Made by a program: the position numbers and the translations under genes
Part shown: positions 26,234 to 35,010 of the stretch, piece by piece
Numbering within the stretch: position 1 is the stretch's first letter
Layout: the number at the start of each line of letters is the position of its first letter
The notes under the pieces: generated by a model
The model's input: only the letters and a program-made list of their open reading frames with translations
What the model was told of the DNA's origin: nothing
The model's database searches: none
Assembly: GCA_027315205.1 (NCBI GenBank)
Contig: DAHUYM010000005.1
Location: forward strand, 94,199 to 158,198
DNA from: Leptospirillum sp.
GTDB taxonomy: Bacteria > Nitrospirota > Leptospirillia > Leptospirillales > Leptospirillaceae
Length of the DNA stretch: 64,000 bases
Direction of reading: 5' to 3'

Positions 26234-28158
26234 CTTCCGGCACCTCCTGCCGGCCGGTTGAGCAACGTCGGGACCGAGCCCTTTGGCGTCACCGCCTTCA
26301 GAACTTTCGTAGGCAACGGATAGTAGGACAACGTGCCTTCGTTCACGTAGAGATTCTGTATATTCATGAAATTGAAGACAGGCTCGGTCGCCACGATCAG
26401 GGAAGGCTTCAGGGTCTGGGGATTGGTTCCGAGAGCGATATCGCTGATGAACCCCTTTACGCGAGCAAGTTTTTCCTTCAGGATCCAGTTCACGCCCGTC
26501 CATTGGTAAAAGAATACCTGTCCATACTGGTACCCCTCGAATTCTTCCCCTTCGGTCGAAAACGGAACGTTCTTGTACACGATGATGAAGGGCCTTCCAC
26601 CGCCCTTGCCGTCCGCCGACAGCGTGAGAATTCTTCCCTTCAGATGAATGTTCCTCTGGCTGATCGGAAGGAGTTCATGGGGGCGTCCATAAACGAAATG
26701 GTCGAAATATCCCCCTAGGAATATCGGGCTCTTGTATTGAACGTCTCCGCGCGAACTCAGAATTTCCAGATGATCGTCCGCTCCGATCTGAAGAAAGATC
26801 TGGTGCCCGTCGAGAATGACCGGTTGCGTTCCGAACAGGGTCACGCCCGGTGGCCAATCGACCGAAGCGCTTTTCCGGAAATGGTCCCGGATCCACTCAT
26901 AGGCATGGATATTTCCGAAAAAGGGTTTGTTCACTCCCATCTTCTGTCCGAGCAACGTGGGTCCACGGCCGGGGATGTCGACGATTCGCAGATACAGGGG
27001 AACGTGTTTCCACACCCTTTTCATATTCGTACCGTCATAGTCCAGAACATAGGATTCCGGCGCGCCGTTGACGATATTCGTTACGGCAACCTGTTCCCGC
27101 CCGGGATGCCGCTCAGACGGGATGATCGTACCCGAAGATATGAAGACATGACGGTTCCCGGCAGTCGAACGATCGTTTTCCTCGAACTTGGTCCTGAACG
27201 ACTTCATCGATATGTCGCTCACGAGAATGCTGCGCGTGTTTGAAACCGCCAGAAGTCGTCCCTTGTTTCCCCTGAAATCCCCCAGTGCAATGAATCTGGG
27301 GATGAAGGGAACCTTGACGACCGCATCGGGCCTGGCAAGACCCGGGAGTTTCGGAGTGATGATCCCTCCTCCAGTCGACGAATCGGACGCCAGTTCCGCA
27401 AGGGAGTGGAGGCCCGAAAGCATTCCCGACACTTTGGCGACGGACTGTCCGCTGGCTCCGGACACCGCGTCCATCTCCAGGATGATCCTGGAACCGACAA
27501 GGGTCGTATCCGCAACGAGAAGAGCATTGACTTTCAAAAGACGGGCGAGCCGGATCATGGAATCCGGATCCCGTTTTTTGCCCAGACCGAGGGTATGCAT
27601 AGTGGCTTCAACCCGGAACGGATCCACGGCCAAAAATCGTGATGAACCGTCGATTTTTCGGGCCAAATGGGCCAGTACACGGACGTCGGTATAACTCGAA
27701 GCCGGAACCAGAGCCACGGACAGGGGCGCTCCGGAAACCCTCACACGGTCCCCCACATTTACATTCCCGCCCTTTTCGGCCTTGAAGCGGCCCGTCGCCT
27801 TCTGGTTCCCCACGTCCGTCACCGTAATTTGCCCGAGTCTGGTTTCCCGGTACCCCAGAACCAGGTCGGTATAGGGGTCCCGGAATGCCTCTCCGGATCG
27901 TACCGCCTCAAGAGCCAGTCCGGGGTAGATCCCAGACTCTTCCCCTTTGTCGATCTCCACACGGGAACCCCCGTCCTCCACGCCAACGATCCGTGCCTCG
28001 ACCTTCGGAAAAAACGTGGCCAGTACACGGATGATATCGTCCGTCTTCACGAGCGGAGGATTCTGTGAACCCCAGGAGTCCGGGCCCGCGAAGAACACGA
28101 GCGCTGTTCCCATGGCCAGGGCCATGGAGTAAAGACGTTTCTGGTACTTTTCTGTCAT
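26230..28158 (-). CDS. Exported protein with FlgT-like region and VCBS/FG-GAP-like propeller
   Basis: 642 residues. From ATG 28158 the product has a signal peptide (YSMALAMGTALVFFAG). The next part (about 40-240) has GVEDGGSRVEIDKGEESGIYPG and SYTDVRVLAHLARKI, resembling FlgT-type domains that bind or sense envelope material. The C-terminal two thirds shows repeated beta segments (RFIALGDFRGNKGRLLAVSN, REQVAVTNIVNG, GFISDIALGTNPQ) like VCBS/FG-GAP propellers. It is embedded between fhs and uppS and overlaps uppS by 4 bp. Function is unknown; a role in envelope assembly or polysaccharide export is suggested only by context. Confidence 0.72.
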   Translation of the reverse strand: MTEKYQKRLYSMALAMGTALVFFAGPDSWGSQNPPLVKTDDIIRVLATFFPKVEARIVGVEDGGSRVEIDKGEESGIYPGLALEAVRSGEAFRDPYTDLVLGYRETRLGQITVTDVGNQKATGRFKAEKGGNVNVGDRVRVSGAPLSVALVPASSYTDVRVLAHLARKIDGSSRFLAVDPFRVEATMHTLGLGKKRDPDSMIRLARLLKVNALLVADTTLVGSRIILEMDAVSGASGQSVAKVSGMLSGLHSLAELASDSSTGGGIITPKLPGLARPDAVVKVPFIPRFIALGDFRGNKGRLLAVSNTRSILVSDISMKSFRTKFEENDRSTAGNRHVFISSGTIIPSERHPGREQVAVTNIVNGAPESYVLDYDGTNMKRVWKHVPLYLRIVDIPGRGPTLLGQKMGVNKPFFGNIHAYEWIRDHFRKSASVDWPPGVTLFGTQPVILDGHQIFLQIGADDHLEILSSRGDVQYKSPIFLGGYFDHFVYGRPHELLPISQRNIHLKGRILTLSADGKGGGRPFIIVYKNVPFSTEGEEFEGYQYGQVFFYQWTGVNWILKEKLARVKGFISDIALGTNPQTLKPSLIVATEPVFNFMNIQNLYVNEGTLSYYPLPTKVLKAVTPKGSVPTLLNRPAGGAGR

Positions 28159-28168
28159 CGGCAACCCT

Positions 28169-29998
28169 TCACAAAAGCCCTTCCGTCCGACCTTCTGAAG
28201 AGAGACGAATCTGCCGATATGCCGGGCGCGAGGGAAGACCGGGCATCGTTTGGATCTCGCCCGCGATGGCCGTAATGAATCGAGCCCCCGTCGCATAGCG
28301 GATTTCCTCGACGGGAAACGCATAGTCTTCAGGAGCTCCCTTCTTCGCGGGGTCATGAGAAAGGGAGGCCCACGTCTTGGCGATGCAAACGGGAAAATGG
28401 TCCGCGCCGTATCGCGGCGCATCCTTGAGGGCCATCAACGCCTTCCGGGAATAAACGACGTCTTTGGCTCCATAAAGGGTTGTTGCGATCCTGGATATCT
28501 TATCGGCAGGGGGAAGGTCCGGTTCGTAAAGGGGACGGTACGCGACCGTCTCCTTTACACGGGTCCTCTTCAAAACGGCCTGCGCCAAGTCGATCGCACC
28601 GGCGCTTCCATCCCTGTAATGCCAAGCCACGACCGCATTGTCCGCTCCGGCATCCAGAGATGCGTCCCGGATGATTTTCCATTCCTCTTCGGAATCGTTG
28701 GGATGGGCGTTGATCGCAACGATTACAGGAACTCCGAACTGGAGGATGTTCCGGATCTGCTTCACAAGATTGGCCGCTCCACGCGCGACCGACTTCGGAT
28801 GGGGCTTGTCCAGGACTTCGGGAATGGGTTTCCCTGCCGTCGTGTCGGCAAGGCCGCCATGCATCCGAAGACTTTTCGCCGTGGCCACCAGAACCGCCGC
28901 GTCTGGCCCCCTCCCCAGCACCCGGCATTTGATATCGAAGAACTTTTCGCCTCCGAGATCCGCACCGAATCCGGCTTCGGTGACGACGCACTCAGCCCCG
29001 TTCAAGGCCACCCAGTCCCCGATGACAGAACTGTTTCCATGTGCGATGTTTGCGAATGGGGATCCGTGGACGATTGCAGGAGTTCCTTCGCGGGTTGCCA
29101 TGAGATTGGGCCAGAATGCCTCCCGCAGGATCGCCGACATCGCACCGTCCACTCCGAGGTCCTTCGCATGAAGCAGGGCGCCTTCCCGAGAGAAGCCGAA
29201 GCTGACGGAAGCCAAGCGGGCCGACAGATCCTCGTAGGAGGTTGCCAAGGCAAGGATTGCCATGATCTCCGACGATACCGTAATGTCGAACCGGGTTTCC
29301 CTGGGAATACCGTTACCCTTCCCGCCCAGGCCGACCACCACCTTTCTAAGCCCCCTGTCGTTCAAGTCCACGACCCTCGGCCAGGAAATAGTGAGGGGAT
29401 CGATACCGAGGTGATTCCCGTGATGGAGCTCATTGTCGATGGAAGAAGCCAGCAGGTTGTGGGATGCTCCGACGGCATGGATGTCCCCCGTCAGGTGGAG
29501 GTTCAGGACATCCGACGGTTCGATCGTCGAACGGCCTCCCCCGGCTCCTCCGCCCTTGATCCCGAATACCGGCCCCATGGAAGGCTGGCGGATCGACACG
29601 GCGGTCCGGATACCCAGGCGATTCAAAGCCATCGACATTCCGATCGAGGTCGTCGTCTTTCCTTCCCCAAGGGGCGTAGGGGTCATTCCCGTCACGAGAA
29701 TATAAAGAGGTTTCTGCCCGGCCCTCTCCCGTTCGGAAAACGCTTCCGCCGTTGGGGGCGGCAGATACCTCGGATCGATCTTCCCCCGGCCGGGGCCGAA
29801 GGGATAGTAATTTGGGCCGGGAACTCCCAGTTTGGCAGCAAGATCTTCAAGCGTCATGAAGTACGATTCCTCTGGAACGGTGGCTCTTCCCCGCCAGACC
29901 CGGATATCGGAATCCGGCCGCAGGAGAGCTAAAAAATCCGATTCTTTCAGTATGAACGGATTTCGGGACAAATCACAAGGGGCTGGCCTGTCCTTCAA
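28169..29998 (-). CDS. fhs: Formate--tetrahydrofolate ligase
   Basis: ATP-dependent synthesis of 10-formyl-THF from formate, feeding purine and one-carbon metabolism. The core has TPTPLGEGKTTTSIGMSMAL (ATP loop), FGIKGGGAGGG, LTGDIHAV and the terminal TMPGLPSRPAYRQI. The frame opens with TTG at 29998, which overlaps the uppP stop as TTGA and gives 609 residues; an ATG at 29857 with AGAGGAA upstream gives 562, close to the usual length. The extra N-terminal residues include DSDIRVWRG, which could align with the SDIEIA start of family members, so I keep the longer form. Confidence 0.92.
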   Translation of the reverse strand: MKDRPAPCDLSRNPFILKESDFLALLRPDSDIRVWRGRATVPEESYFMTLEDLAAKLGVPGPNYYPFGPGRGKIDPRYLPPPTAEAFSERERAGQKPLYILVTGMTPTPLGEGKTTTSIGMSMALNRLGIRTAVSIRQPSMGPVFGIKGGGAGGGRSTIEPSDVLNLHLTGDIHAVGASHNLLASSIDNELHHGNHLGIDPLTISWPRVVDLNDRGLRKVVVGLGGKGNGIPRETRFDITVSSEIMAILALATSYEDLSARLASVSFGFSREGALLHAKDLGVDGAMSAILREAFWPNLMATREGTPAIVHGSPFANIAHGNSSVIGDWVALNGAECVVTEAGFGADLGGEKFFDIKCRVLGRGPDAAVLVATAKSLRMHGGLADTTAGKPIPEVLDKPHPKSVARGAANLVKQIRNILQFGVPVIVAINAHPNDSEEEWKIIRDASLDAGADNAVVAWHYRDGSAGAIDLAQAVLKRTRVKETVAYRPLYEPDLPPADKISRIATTLYGAKDVVYSRKALMALKDAPRYGADHFPVCIAKTWASLSHDPAKKGAPEDYAFPVEEIRYATGARFITAIAGEIQTMPGLPSRPAYRQIRLSSEGRTEGLL

Positions 29999-30858
29999 AG
30001 CGGGAAGTAAATCACGACTCCCGCCACGACGGACAAAGCCAAACAGTAGATCCCGAACGGATACAGGGCCCGGGTTGCTTCAAAAGAACGGAAATACCTC
30101 ATCAGAAAGGACGTTGTCAGATAGGCAGCGACAAAGGAGACGGCCCCTCCAACGATCGAAAGTCGGATCATACCGGAATGCCCGCCGTGGATGAGTTTGG
30201 GGATCTCAAGAAATCCCGCGCCGAAAATGATCGGCGTCGACAGAAGAAACGAGAACCGGGCGGCTTCTTCATGACCGAGTCCGTTGACGATCCCTCCCAC
30301 CATCGTGATTCCCGAGCGCGAAAGCCCCGGTATCAGCGCCAATGCCTGGAAACCCCCGATCAGGATCGCCCGGGACATCGACAAGTCCGCGATCTTTCCT
30401 GGGAGGGCCACCCTCCGTCTGAGTCTCTCTCCCAGTAAAAGCATCAGTCCGTTCACGCCCAGGAACACGGCTGCGATACCCGGAGATTCGAACAAAATCC
30501 GGATTTTTTTCTCCAGGATGAAGCCCAGGATCGCAGCCGGTATCGTCCCGCCGATCAAAAAACCGAGCACTCGCCTCTCGACCAGAAGAGCCTTCTGGTT
30601 TCCGCTTTTCGGAACATACCCGAAGGCAGTCAGTCCCCCCTCGAAAAGCCGTATCCAGTCCGACCGGAAGAACAGGAGAAGTGCGAGCGCAGTCCCGAGA
30701 TGGAGGGAAACCATGAACGGGAGAAAATCCGGATTGTGAGACACCGACGACCATCCGGTGAAAAGAGGAAGAAGAACGCCGTGGCCCAGAGAGCTCACAG
30801 GAGCCAATTCGGTCATGCCCTGAAGGAGAGAGAACCAGATGGCCTGCCAAAACGTCAT
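29995..30858 (-). CDS. uppP: Undecaprenyl-diphosphate phosphatase
   Basis: Recycles the C55 carrier lipid at the membrane; also called BacA. 287 residues, mostly membrane helices. Landmarks are the N-terminal LLQGMTELAPVSSLGHGVLL (TEL-PVSS-GH) and ALIPGLSRSGITMVGGI. Leu replaces the usual Ser/Thr after VSS. It belongs functionally with uppS in the same block. Confidence 0.93.
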   Translation of the reverse strand: MTFWQAIWFSLLQGMTELAPVSSLGHGVLLPLFTGWSSVSHNPDFLPFMVSLHLGTALALLLFFRSDWIRLFEGGLTAFGYVPKSGNQKALLVERRVLGFLIGGTIPAAILGFILEKKIRILFESPGIAAVFLGVNGLMLLLGERLRRRVALPGKIADLSMSRAILIGGFQALALIPGLSRSGITMVGGIVNGLGHEEAARFSFLLSTPIIFGAGFLEIPKLIHGGHSGMIRLSIVGGAVSFVAAYLTTSFLMRYFRSFEATRALYPFGIYCLALSVVAGVVIYFPL

Positions 30859-30920
30859 GTATCGCCTCGCTCGAAAGAAGAATGTTGGATTCCGCCGGAC
30901 AGGACTCTAGGCGAAAACGG

Positions 30921-31682
30921 TCACGGGACGGTCCGGGCGGGGCTACCGGAAACAGGCGCGGGTGCGGGACGATGCCGGTTCCAGGTCCATGAGGCCAGGA
31001 GGATTCCGCTTTCGTACAGGACGACGAGCGGAACGAACATGATCATCATGTTCAGGAAATCCTGGGTCGGAGAAAGAATGGACGCGGCGATCGCGTTTCC
31101 GACAAGCGCCCATCTCCGGCCCTTTCGCAGGCTTTCCGGACTGACCCACCCGCGCGCGCCGGCAAAAGCCATCATGAGCGGAAGTTCGAATATAAGTCCG
31201 AATACGAAAAGGAACCTAAGCTCGAACGATACTGTCCGGTCGACTCCGAGAAACGCCTGCAGACCTTCCCGTTGCCCGAATCCCACCAGAAAATGAAGCG
31301 CTGCCGGGAGGGCTACGAAATGAGAGAAAGCGACCCCCGCTCCGAACGACAGGGTACCCGCCCCGACCCACCCGAAGAACCGGCGCCTTTCCTTCCGGTA
31401 TAGGCCGGGAGAAACGAAGGCCCAAACCTCGTAGAGGATGAACGGATAGGCCAGGCAGGCACCCATAAAGACCGCTACCTTCAGGGTGATCCAGAACGCT
31501 TCGGTCGGGGCCGTGAACACCATCGGGACTCCGGCCGTTTTTCCGAGAATGGACAGGATGCGGTCCGCAAAGGGAAAGCTCACCAGCATGCCCGCTGCCA
31601 GCCAGAAAAGCGACCGGAGGATCCGACGCCTCAGCTCGACGATGTGGTCCCAGAACGGGGCTTTCTTCATGTTATCGATCAT
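30921..31682 (-). CDS. tatC: Sec-independent translocase subunit TatC
   Basis: Integral receptor of the twin-arginine export pathway. 253 residues with the conserved FWDHIVELRRRILRSL at the N-terminus and six hydrophobic segments; the glutamate-containing periplasmic loop and LFVFGLIFELPLMM are present. The start may be ATG 31682 (overlapping the tatA/B stop by 11 bp) or ATG 31670 (MKKAPFW). Confidence 0.93.
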   Translation of the reverse strand: MIDNMKKAPFWDHIVELRRRILRSLFWLAAGMLVSFPFADRILSILGKTAGVPMVFTAPTEAFWITLKVAVFMGACLAYPFILYEVWAFVSPGLYRKERRRFFGWVGAGTLSFGAGVAFSHFVALPAALHFLVGFGQREGLQAFLGVDRTVSFELRFLFVFGLIFELPLMMAFAGARGWVSPESLRKGRRWALVGNAIAASILSPTQDFLNMMIMFVPLVVLYESGILLASWTWNRHRPAPAPVSGSPARTVP

Positions 31683-31965
31683 TCTGGGTCGGAGGGATTA
31701 CCGGCGGTTCCCCTCCCTTCTGGTACGCTTGGGGCCGCGGCTCCCATGCCTCCGGGGCGGAACGGGGTTTCACTCCGGAGGGATCCTCCTCGGTCCAGGA
31801 TCTCGAAACCGACCGGATTTCGTCCAGGACCGGCCCGGCCTGTTTGCGGATGGCCCTGAATGTCCGACCCGCGGTCCTGGCCACCCTGGGCCACTCTTCC
31901 GGCTTTACCACCAGCATAAGGAGAAGCCCGATAAACAGGAGGTCGGGCCATCCGACGCCCAGCAT
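31672..31965 (-). CDS. tatB: TatA/TatB-type translocase subunit
   Basis: 97 residues with one N-terminal membrane helix (GWPDLLFIGLLLMLVV) followed by an amphipathic helix (KPEEWPRVARTAGRTFRAIR) and a Pro-rich tail, the TatA/TatB layout. The usual FGP hinge is VKP, and Asp replaces the polar residue often found as Glu. Only one such subunit is present next to tatC; another may be elsewhere. Confidence 0.85.
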   Translation of the reverse strand: MLGVGWPDLLFIGLLLMLVVKPEEWPRVARTAGRTFRAIRKQAGPVLDEIRSVSRSWTEEDPSGVKPRSAPEAWEPRPQAYQKGGEPPVIPPTQNDR

Positions 31966-31968
31966 CGA

Positions 31969-32205
31969 TCAGGTTTCCTTTTCCGCAGGCCCTACAGGCT
32001 GGGACAGGAGGTCCTTGATCATGAGCTTCTGGTGCTTGATCTCACGGATTTCCTCTTCTTCCGCCGGCGTGAGGACCGCCCGGCGGGAGAGTTCCATCAG
32101 CCGGGTCTCGAGCGTTTTGTGCTGCCGCTTCAGCTTCTCGATATGATACGTGTCCGGTACGAAATCGGCCGGTCCAGCCGCGCGGAACATATCCTGATTT
32201 GCCAT
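31969..32205 (-). CDS. DUF465 / YdcH-like small coiled-coil protein
   Basis: 78 residues with KLKRQHKTLETRLMEL and EEEEIREIKHQKLMIKDLL, the two-helix coiled-coil pattern of the DUF465 (YdcH) family, whose function is unknown. It lies between rimI and tatB. Confidence 0.75.
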   Translation of the reverse strand: MANQDMFRAAGPADFVPDTYHIEKLKRQHKTLETRLMELSRRAVLTPAEEEEIREIKHQKLMIKDLLSQPVGPAEKET

Positions 32206-32253
32206 TTTGTCCTCCTTGATGAAGTGTGCGGGGCCAGTCCCCGAAACCCGGTT

Positions 32254-32829
32254 TCAGGCGAGAGGCCCTTCCATGGACACAGGCCCGGAAGAAGGGGACG
32301 GGTTTTCGTTCCCGTTTCCTTCGACCGTTCCGGCATTATACACCATCAGAACCGCATCTTCGGAAGGTCCCTGGTAATAATGCTCGCGAATTCCCGACGG
32401 CAGAAATCCGAGGCGCGAATAGACGTTCCTGGCCGAAAGGTTGGACGCCCTCACTTCGAGGTAGACGCGCCGTATACCTGTCTCCTCGGCATACCGGAGA
32501 AAACGGGCCAACAGGAGAGAGCCAAGACCCTTGCCCCGATAGGACGGATCGATGAAAAAATGATGGATTTCGGCTTCCCAATCCACGATCCAGGTCCCCA
32601 TAAAACCGACCAGGCCCGGCCCGGAAGGACGGACGACGCCAAAGTACCGTGCAATCGGATTGGAATGGATTTCCTCCAAAAGGGTGTTCCCCATGTGAAA
32701 CTCCGCCCGCTCGCGTTCGGACTGTTGGTCGAAAAAACGGCGTACAAGGGGAAGCCACGGACCCTTTGACAGATCCACGACCCGGAACTCGAAGCCCTGT
32801 GTCGGGAACTCAGACGGGAGATCGTCCAT
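32254..32829 (-). CDS. rimI: RimI-type ribosomal protein/peptide N-acetyltransferase (GNAT)
   Basis: 191 residues of the GNAT fold. The acetyl-CoA loop is SYRGKGLGSLLLARFL, followed by RVYLEVRASNLSARNVYSRLGF, the RimI pattern. The start at 32829 overlaps the tsaB stop by 20 bp; pairing of tsaB with rimI is common. An N-terminal extension of about 45 residues precedes the core. Confidence 0.88.
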   Translation of the reverse strand: MDDLPSEFPTQGFEFRVVDLSKGPWLPLVRRFFDQQSERERAEFHMGNTLLEEIHSNPIARYFGVVRPSGPGLVGFMGTWIVDWEAEIHHFFIDPSYRGKGLGSLLLARFLRYAEETGIRRVYLEVRASNLSARNVYSRLGFLPSGIREHYYQGPSEDAVLMVYNAGTVEGNGNENPSPSSGPVSMEGPLA

Positions 32830-33490
32830 AGACCAGACGGGGGGGAACAAGTGGTTCGAACCGCCGCTCCCACGCCACAAGCCCCTGGAAAACCGCCCGC
32901 GGGCCGCTCCAGTCCGTCTCTCTCATGTTCTTTCTTTCCGGTGGTGGCAAAATGGAAAGAAGGAGCGGACTGCCGGGGCCGACAATCCGGACGGGGAACG
33001 ACGGCAAGCAAGCGGCGATTTCTCCGGGATCGGACGGCGCTTCTCCCCGAAGGACCGGGGGCATCGGTCCGGGGGGAGATCGATAGAACCCGCTCTCGGG
33101 GTCCTTGATGTAGAAAACGGCGGAAATCTGTCCTTGCCTCGCATTCAGGACCGTCAAAAGGGCCGGATCGCCCAGCATCGACCATTGCCGCGCCAATGTG
33201 TCGAAAGGGCTGACCATGACGACCGGTATACCCAGGGAAGCTTCGATTCCCCGGACGAACGCGAACCCCGCCCGAAGGGAGGTGTAGCTTCCGGGTCCGG
33301 CCGAACAGGCGATCCTGTCCAGCGACTGGGCCGCCAGACTTCTGGAGCCGAGCAGCCAATCCAGGGCCGGAGCGAGGGATTCTGAAGCCCCGACGGAAGG
33401 CCTCAGGGAGAGCTCGGAAAGCACCCTGTCCTCTTCGAAAAGAGCCAGACTTATGACCTCCGTCGACGTCTCGACCGAAAGATGGATCAT
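32810..33490 (-). CDS. tsaB: tRNA threonylcarbamoyladenosine biosynthesis protein TsaB
   Basis: Partner of TsaD and TsaE in making t6A37 on ANN-decoding tRNAs. 226 residues beginning MIHLSVETSTEVISLALFEE, with the ASKHA-fold segment IACSAGPGSYTSLRAGFAFV (in part, about 65-84). The start overlaps the radA stop as ATGA. The C-terminus diverges, as is usual. Confidence 0.92.
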   Translation of the reverse strand: MIHLSVETSTEVISLALFEEDRVLSELSLRPSVGASESLAPALDWLLGSRSLAAQSLDRIACSAGPGSYTSLRAGFAFVRGIEASLGIPVVMVSPFDTLARQWSMLGDPALLTVLNARQGQISAVFYIKDPESGFYRSPPGPMPPVLRGEAPSDPGEIAACLPSFPVRIVGPGSPLLLSILPPPERKNMRETDWSGPRAVFQGLVAWERRFEPLVPPRLVYGRSPV

Positions 33491-34872
33491 GTCTTCTCCC
33501 GGAAAGAGCGGAAAAGGGCGAGGGCATCGCTCAATTCGCGGACAGGATGGAGGGTCATGCCTTCGGGGACGGGAATGTCCGGCTCGGGGGTGCTCGGAAG
33601 AATGGCGTCGTGGAATCCGTGGCGAGCCGCCTCGGAGAGGCGTTCCTGCCACGCCGGCACACGGCGGATCTCTCCCCCCAGCCCGACTTCTCCGAAAACG
33701 ACGAGATCCGGAGGCAGGGCACGATCCCAGAGGCTGCCCGCCATGGCCAGCGAAATACCCAGGTCCAGGGCAGGTTCGTCGAGGTCCACCCCTCCCACCA
33801 CATTGACGTAGATGTCGGAACCGGAAAGGGTCAGTCCGAACCTCCTTTCGAGGACCGCAGCCAGGATCGTGAGCCTCGACGCTCCTACCCCCTGGGCGAC
33901 TCTCCTCGGATTCGGGAACGGCGTGGGCGAAACGAGCGCCTGGAGCTCGATCAGCAGGGGACGGCTGCCTTCCCAGGCGGCGACCACAACAGAGCCCGGA
34001 AGCCGGGATTTACGACCTTCGAGAAAAAAGGCGGACGCGTTGTCCACTTCCCGAAGCCCCGCCGGATCCATTTCAAAGATTCCCAGTTCCCGTGTCGGAC
34101 CGAACCGATTTTTGACGGTCCGGAGAAGACGGACCGGATGCGAACGGTCTCCCTCGAGGTACAGGACGGTGTCGACCAGATGCTCCAGCACCCGCGGACC
34201 GGCGATGACCCCCTCTTTCGTGACGTGTCCGATCACCAGGACCGTCACGCCGGATCTTTTTGCCAATTCTAGGAGGAGGGCGGCCGACTCGCGGAGCTGG
34301 GTCACAGATCCGGCTCCCTGCCCCATCGAGCCCAGCGTGATCGTCTGGATGGAATCGACCACCAGGATCTCGGGCTTCAAAAGAGCCACTTCCCGGATCA
34401 CAGTTTCGAGATCGGTCTCCGGAATGAGATGGAGGTCCCCCGCATCCTGCCCCAGGCGGTCGAAGCGCATCCTTATTTGCTCAGGAGATTCTTCTCCCGC
34501 CGCATAGAGGATTTTCCGCGAACGGGCCATACGGGAGACCGACTGAAGGATCAGGGTCGATTTTCCCACCCCGGGGTCCCCGCCGAGAAGGACGAATGAC
34601 CCGGGCACGAACCCTCCTCCGAGCACGCGGTCAAATTCCCCGAACCCGCTCGGCATCCTGGGAAGTACCCGCCGTCCGACATCCTCCATTTTGATGGACC
34701 GGGACGCGCCTTCTTCGGGGGCCTCAAGGATCGCTTCCAGGAGTGTTTCCGGGCGGCCCGCCGGCTCAAGCCCGTCGGGAGAGTGGCACGACGGGCAAAA
34801 TCCCATCCACTTTGCCGACCGGTACCCGCAAGACGGGCACTCAAACGCATCTGTATCTTTTTTCCTGGCCAA
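33487..34872 (-). CDS. radA: DNA repair protein RadA
   Basis: RecA-related branch-migration helicase acting in recombinational repair. 461 residues: an N-terminal C4 zinc finger (CPSCGYRSAKWMGFCPSC), Walker A GGDPGVGKSTL, the RadA-specific VKNRFGPTRELG motif, and a C-terminal Lon-protease-like domain. First gene of the long minus-strand block, divergent from the outer-membrane protein gene at 35011. Confidence 0.96.
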   Translation of the reverse strand: MARKKDTDAFECPSCGYRSAKWMGFCPSCHSPDGLEPAGRPETLLEAILEAPEEGASRSIKMEDVGRRVLPRMPSGFGEFDRVLGGGFVPGSFVLLGGDPGVGKSTLILQSVSRMARSRKILYAAGEESPEQIRMRFDRLGQDAGDLHLIPETDLETVIREVALLKPEILVVDSIQTITLGSMGQGAGSVTQLRESAALLLELAKRSGVTVLVIGHVTKEGVIAGPRVLEHLVDTVLYLEGDRSHPVRLLRTVKNRFGPTRELGIFEMDPAGLREVDNASAFFLEGRKSRLPGSVVVAAWEGSRPLLIELQALVSPTPFPNPRRVAQGVGASRLTILAAVLERRFGLTLSGSDIYVNVVGGVDLDEPALDLGISLAMAGSLWDRALPPDLVVFGEVGLGGEIRRVPAWQERLSEAARHGFHDAILPSTPEPDIPVPEGMTLHPVRELSDALALFRSFREKT

Positions 34873-35010
34873 ATATGACCTCGCGATCGCCGCGGCTTGG
34901 GGAGTTTCGGGTTGGAACCCGCGGCGGGATTATGTTACCCTTTCGGACATGAAAGAGATCCAGAAAACTCAACGATTTGAAGCATTTTTTTTCCGGCCGG
35001 CGGAGTCGGC

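Noticed and set aside
28250..29932. 560-codon plus-strand frame
   Set aside because: Wholly antisense to fhs.
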